Shown here piece after piece: positions 59,894 through 64,000 of a DNA stretch of 64,000 nucleotides; positions within the stretch are counted from its first letter, which is position 1, and every line of letters starts with the position of its first letter. The DNA comes from Glutinoglossum americanum. Taxonomy: Eukaryota; Ascomycota; Geoglossomycetes; Geoglossales; Geoglossaceae. Under the pieces are notes generated by a model. That model was not told where the DNA came from and did no database searches. It saw only the letters and a program-made list of their open reading frames with translations. A program made the translations under genes and the position numbers. Location of the stretch: NCBI GenBank assembly GCA_020080175.1, contig JAGHQL010000001.1, forward strand, positions 248,001 to 312,000, in the 5' to 3' direction.

Positions 59894-60744
59894 TCAACGT
59901 TGTCCTAGCGCCTCGTCGGTGATCCTTTGTGACTCTGGCACTTCTGCTGCGTCGCCTTCAGAGGCCAAGGGATAGCTTGTCTGTGGGAGAGATTCCAGGT
60001 GTGCTTTGTGATGATGGTTTGCCTGAGGAGTCAGAAGAATTAGCAAGACTGCCAGGGCTCCACGCCATCTCACGGGGTATGACAGGTTGTACCCACAAAT
60101 GGAAGCCCACAGTATGTACAGCTAATGATCTTCGGTTTGTCCACATTGATGAAGATCCTCGGATGACCAAGGGGTCCACCCCCGCCATCGCAAGAGACGA
60201 CTCGCTCCTTCACCCATCGTACTGGCTGCTTGTGGATGAGCTCAATTGCCGCATATGGTCGAGGCTAGAGACGAGGCCGATCTTAGCAGCCGCAGTAAGA
60301 CAAGGGAGAAATACTCAGTTGAATTGGCTATTTGAGCAAACACGCAACGAAGAACTATTCAAGAATGGGCCACAGTAACTACTAGTATGTAGTAACTGCC
60401 CCCAAGCGTACCTGATCTTCCATAATAGTCTGCTCGAATCTTGGTCCAACCATAGCCTTGCTCCTTAATTGCTGGCTTCTTGACCAGGTTCCTTCTCGAT
60501 TCGGAGCTTGCATCACCCCCCGCTTTTCTATCTCTTCAGGGAGCTCCTGCAATGTGTGATCATGGGCACCATCCGGTGATGTTGGGACCGCGTTCGAGCC
60601 CGGGGCATTTGGGACCTTAGATGGTGCAGGATCATTGGCCGGAATTGGGTCATTTGCGGCAGGACCTGAGTAAGCCCGAATCACACAGGCTTGATACTGG
60701 CGAGTGCATAGGAGCGACCCACGAGCACGGATCGTTGCGAACAT
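59894..60744 (-). CDS. NDUFS6: Complex I zinc subunit (NDUFS6 / 13-kDa type)
   Basis: A small zinc-binding subunit of mitochondrial NADH:ubiquinone oxidoreductase, in the peripheral arm and needed for its assembly. Three exons (60412-60744, 60097-60264, 59894-60022) with 147- and 74-bp introns give 209 residues. The N-terminus [20 protein letters not shown] is a likely mitochondrial presequence, followed by a Pro/Ala-rich spacer. Family blocks: [80 protein letters not shown]. The zinc ligands are Cys136, His145, Cys160 and Cys163. An upstream in-frame ATG (near 60807) would add about 20 residues. The plus strand over exons 2-3 has a long open frame that is only a shadow. It is divergent from the zinc-knuckle gene, with 268 bp between starts. 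Confidence 0.94.
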
Positions 60745-61012
60745 CTTCGGTTTTGTATTAAAGTCAATGGAAGTGAAACTGAAGGTTGCGCTGGGGAGGC
60801 GAGCCATGCACGTGACTCTAACATTAAGTATCACCGTGCTTGAACCGAACATTATTATAGATGGCACCTTGCATAATGCCTGCTTCACAGACGTCAATGG
60901 CTAAGGCGCCCAAGACAATGTCTTCGCGACTCCTCTCAATGAAGGTCTAGTTACTTCGTTTCTTTTTTCTGGGATCGGCTGGATCGTTCGTTGCTGACAT
61001 ATCTCTCAGTTC

Positions 61013-61778
61013 ATGCGACGGGCGTCGGCGTCTGCTTCCCCAATTACTCCGGATGAACCGTCTCCAAAGCGACAAAAGCTCTCTCCTCCAGCTTCACCAG
61101 CTTCTCCTAGCTCTAATCCCCAGACATCTCAAGCTGCCAAGGAAGTCCTTGACAGACTAGCTGCGGAGGCGGGAGAAACACATTGGGTGTTGAGCTTCCA
61201 GGAGGACAGGGGGGAGACGAGCAATCATAAGGGTCTGTATGTGGTTGGTACCAGTTTTGCTGGACTCGATGACCCAAAAGCTAGTGAGTTGAGATGTGAC
61301 GAACAGGATGGACAAGGTTGGAGAAGCAATAGTATCGTGGGCAGGAAGAGTTTCGGGAATTTCACGCGTGCTTTGAAGGTATATCGGCCATCTAGTTGCG
61401 AACATATATCTATGCACTTTCCAGGGATCTCGGCTGAGGTTATATTAAGCTTACTGACTTCGAAGAATCCGTTAGAACACAAAGGAACCCCCCCAAGATG
61501 TGCCTGTACCATCTGTTGATAAGGACTCTGATTCGGAAGATGACGATGATAGTGGTAACGACCATGACGAATACTACCTGCCATCCCCTAACAATGGAAA
61601 AGATATGGACAATCGAGCAAAGGCCAGATGCAGAGCGCTAAAAGAAGAAAAGCTCAGTGGAATTTCTTCTATATCCGGAGGTGGAGGTCAAGGGGAAACA
61701 GTAAAACGGAAAGACGCACCGTGCTATAGGTGCGGAAAATCTGGCCATATCGCGCGGAATTGCACGAACCGAAGATGA
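61013..61778 (+). CDS. CCHC zinc-knuckle protein of unknown role
   Basis: Two exons (61013-61378, 61485-61778) with a 106-bp intron (branch site TTACTGAC) give 219 residues. The N-terminus is Ser/Pro-rich with a basic patch (PKRQKLSPPAS) that could be a nuclear signal. Residues about 40-122 form an uncharacterised segment with ETHWVLSFQED, KGLYVVGTSFAGLDD and GRKSFGNFTRALK. After the intron come an acidic stretch (DKDSDSEDDDDSGNDHDE) and, at the C-terminus, one retroviral-type zinc knuckle CYRCGKSGHIARNC. Single knuckles usually bind RNA or single-stranded DNA. The protein is a host gene by its intron and context; there is no sign of a gag or polymerase neighbour. I cannot name an orthologue. 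Confidence 0.82.
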
Positions 61779-62945
61779 ACCCTAAGGGCAAAGGGTGGCC
61801 AATGTGGTCCTCCGTAAATCGAATGATATTCTTGTAAAGCCGATTGTTTATCGCACACCGTAACTGGCGGACGATTCGTATTCGTTCGAGATAGGTCCTG
61901 AATCTTCCGAATAGCCGGAGCAGTTCTGTTTAATGATCTCCGCATCGGAATGACGAGGGCATACTATTAAGCTGATTCTTTGAGTCCCTTGCTGGGCAGC
62001 ATATCGAATTCTCCACCAAAGTATCTATATATGTATATGCATAGTTACGGGATCCCTCTCGATATTGTCAAGTTTAGTAAGAAAAACATTCAGGCCAAGT
62101 GATAAAGTATTTATCTTACAAACACGTCGTCTGAAGAAGCTGTTTCTGAAACCCCGATCCAAGAAGTCGGTTGATCTCCTGCATACGCCCGGCGAACTTG
62201 CCGCTCCGGTAGCCAATTAACGTTCACGGTTGAGATGGTCACAATATATCTTGTAGTTGTGTTACACGAAAAGAGATACCGAAAGCCATGCAATTTCAGC
62301 CTGCTTGATGTCACGTCAGCGAGGTCCTCATCGCAATGTATATAGAAATATCTTAATTTTAAGACCCAGCCGGCTTTCGTCGGCTGGGGGAGATTCCCTT
62401 TGCGGCGTAGCCAGCCACAGAATTGTTTATGTCCTTTAGTTCTCTACTCGCCGCTCTCCGTCTCTCAATCCATGCAGATTCCTCATACCAAGTTACTACT
62501 GTCTCCTTCTCCATCTGGAAAATCACTCAATCTAACCATCAACGTTGCTGGGTTAACAAAGAGTGCAGTTCAAGCCTCCGCATTCACTCGTTTCTTTCAA
62601 GAGGTCCAAACACTGCCACTAGTGCTCACACGTCAAAACGCGTCGACAGCAGCAATCCGAGGAGCAGACAATCATAACCCTAGAACTTTGCTTGCACAGC
62701 CGTTCAGGAGGCGTAATTGGGGTGGCGGTTTTGAAGTCTGCCCGTCAACCTCTAGATCATTCCGCCTGTTGTTTTTGTTCACCGCCTTGCGCCATCGACA
62801 TCGTGAAGGCCCGAGCCATATCCATTCAGCACCGTGCATCGTAAAGCCTCTTTCCACTCCGCTTTTACTTTCATCACGATCAGCGGACCGTTTTATCCGT
62901 GTACCTCTTTTCTCATCATCTAAACGCCTATCCACACTCACAACC
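61779..62945. promoter_or_regulatory. Upstream region of ste23, with an in-frame open extension
   Basis: About 1.17 kb. The right half (from 62400) is open in the same frame as Ste23 without a stop; an in-frame ATG at 62472 would add 158 residues. The left half shows nothing recognisable. Confidence 0.45.
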
Positions 62946-64000
62946 ATGACTTTCAGCAATCATCCTACACCTTCGGCAGAGCTTCTGACCGACAAAATGG
63001 AGACGCCTGCTCTCGATGATCGTTCTTACCGAGTGATACGATTACCAAATAAGCTGGAGGCACTTCTGGTTCATGACTCAGAAACAGATAAAGCAAGCGC
63101 CGCGATGGATGTGAATGTGGGCAATTTCAGTGATAGAGAAGACATGCCAGGAATGGCCCATGCCGTAGAGCACTTGTTGTTCATGGGAACCGACAAGGCA
63201 CGCCGTCTCCTCGCTATGAGTGTCTGTAGATTCACTTGCTGATGCCTGTTTATTTACTAGTATCCTAAAGAGAACGCCTACAACCAATATCTCACATCCA
63301 ATTCTGGCCATTCGAATGCATATACTGGAGGAACGTCAACCAACTACTTCTTTGAAGTTGCTGCTTCCTCGAACCCTGGCAGTGCGGGGACGTCGGTGAA
63401 TGGGTCGTTGCAGGAATCTCCTCTTTATGGGGCGCTTGATCGCTTCGCGCAGTTTTTTATCGCTCCGTTATTTCTACCATCAACCCTAGATAGAGAACTG
63501 AAGGCTGTTGACTCCGAGAACAAGAAAAACCTCCAGAGTGATACGTGGAGACTTCACCAAGTCAGCAAAGCTCTATCGAACCCAAAGCACCCATATTGCC
63601 ATTTTTCGACTGGCAATCTTGAGACGCTCAGGGATCTGCCGAAAGAGCGAGGCATTGACGTCCGTGATGAGTTCATGAAGTTTCATGAGAGAGAGTACTC
63701 TGCAAATAGGATGAAGCTTGTTGTCTTGGGGCGTGAGTCTCTGGACCAACTAGAAGCTTGGGTTGTAGAACTCTTCTCGGAAGTTCGCAACAAAGATTTA
63801 CCCCAGACAAGATGGGATGAACAACCATTAACGGACAAGGAATTGCTTACGCAGTACTTTGCGAAGCCAGTTATGGATTCTCGCACACTCGAAATAGTAT
63901 TCCCCTATATGGATGAAGATTTGCTGTACGAGTCCCAACCGAGTCGGTATTTAAGCCACCTAGTCGGTCATGAGGGTCCTGGAAGCATCTTGGCTTATAT
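62946..64000 (+). CDS. ste23: Ste23/insulin-degrading enzyme, M16 metallopeptidase (3' end outside window)
   Basis: A zinc metallopeptidase of the insulysin group; in yeast it contributes to a-factor maturation and degrades small peptides. Two exons are seen (62946-63197 and 63261 to the edge), about 330 residues of an expected 1,000 or more. MTFSNHPTPSAELLTDKMET is the usual fungal start. The core shows YRVIRLPNKLEALLVHDSET, DVNVGNFSDREDMPGMAHAV and the inverted zinc motif HAVEH (His72, Glu75, His76), then LLFMGTDK. After the intron come YPKENAYNQYLTSNSGHSNA, YTGGTSTNYFFEVAA, GALDRFAQFFIAPLF, ELKAVDSENKKNLQSDTWRL (with the third zinc-ligand Glu) and HREYSANRMK-like FHEREYSANRMKLVVLG. The first intron seems to start with GC (AAG|GCACGC). 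Confidence 0.94.

Noticed and set aside
25000-60000. A secondary-metabolite or other biosynthetic gene cluster
   Set aside because: No PKS, NRPS, terpene synthase, P450 or transporter was found; the Zn2Cys6 factor stands among unrelated genes.
59929-60378. 149-codon plus-strand frame
   Set aside because: It is the antisense shadow of NDUFS6 exons 2 and 3 and opens with GTG; the minus strand codes for the conserved CHCC zinc domain.
61725-61775. Zinc knuckle as a sign of a retroelement gag relic
   Set aside because: The gene has a normal intron, a divergent promoter and no reverse transcriptase, integrase or terminal repeats nearby; single knuckles are common in host proteins.

Overview
The window is ordinary nuclear DNA of a filamentous ascomycete (Pezizomycotina). 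The evidence is the gene set (an AA11 chitin monooxygenase with a C-terminal Cys-rich module, NmrA, a Zn2Cys6 regulator, a GT15 mannosyltransferase, a DUF1996 secreted protein, fungal Cox6, Tim22 and GCP5), mostly short introns (about 48-125 bp, with GT...AG ends and CTRAC-type branch sites), and intergenic gaps of 0.3-3 kb. I cannot fix the class. I saw no transposon, viral relic, rRNA, convincing tRNA or CRISPR. I rebuilt 22 protein-coding genes plus one truncated at the left edge; the Ste23 gene runs off the right edge. Every multi-exon model was checked for reading-frame phase across all junctions and for an exact multiple of three.

Left part (1-25 kb): the N-terminus of an unknown acidic protein (-) with a repeat-rich upstream region; GCP5/Mod21 (-) divergent from a GT15 mannosyltransferase (+); PP2A B56 subunit Rts1 (-) divergent from TFIIIC tau95 (+); FGAM synthase Ade6 (+); a fatty-acid elongase (-) divergent from Cox6 (+); Tim22 (+).

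Middle (25-45 kb): a YjbQ-family enzyme (+); an unrecognised Pro/Ala-rich protein (-); the IMPACT/Yih1 regulator of Gcn2 (+); an AA11 LPMO (+) after a 2.8 kb gap; ribosomal protein uL4 (+); a Zn2Cys6 transcription factor (+) with short upstream ORFs; a protein with a nucleotidyltransferase-like Asp triad (+).

Right part (45-64 kb): three consecutive minus-strand genes linked to nitrogen use (NmrA, an L-asparaginase with an ankyrin tail, an aromatic-type aminotransferase), then an LCCL membrane protein (+), a DUF1996 secreted protein (+), the complex I zinc subunit NDUFS6 (-) divergent from a zinc-knuckle protein (+), and Ste23/insulin-degrading enzyme (+).

The genes are mostly housekeeping and do not form one pathway; Cox6, Tim22 and NDUFS6 are mitochondrial but scattered. 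The most notable observations are a 10-nt micro-exon that encodes the catalytic-loop TGSQ of the asparaginase, two apparent GC-AG introns, a start-stop overlapping upstream ORF before the transcription factor, a possible mitochondrial N-terminal extension of Ste23, N-G-T sequon repeats in the elongase tail, and an uncharacterised nucleotidyltransferase-like protein. I found no clear new multi-gene system.
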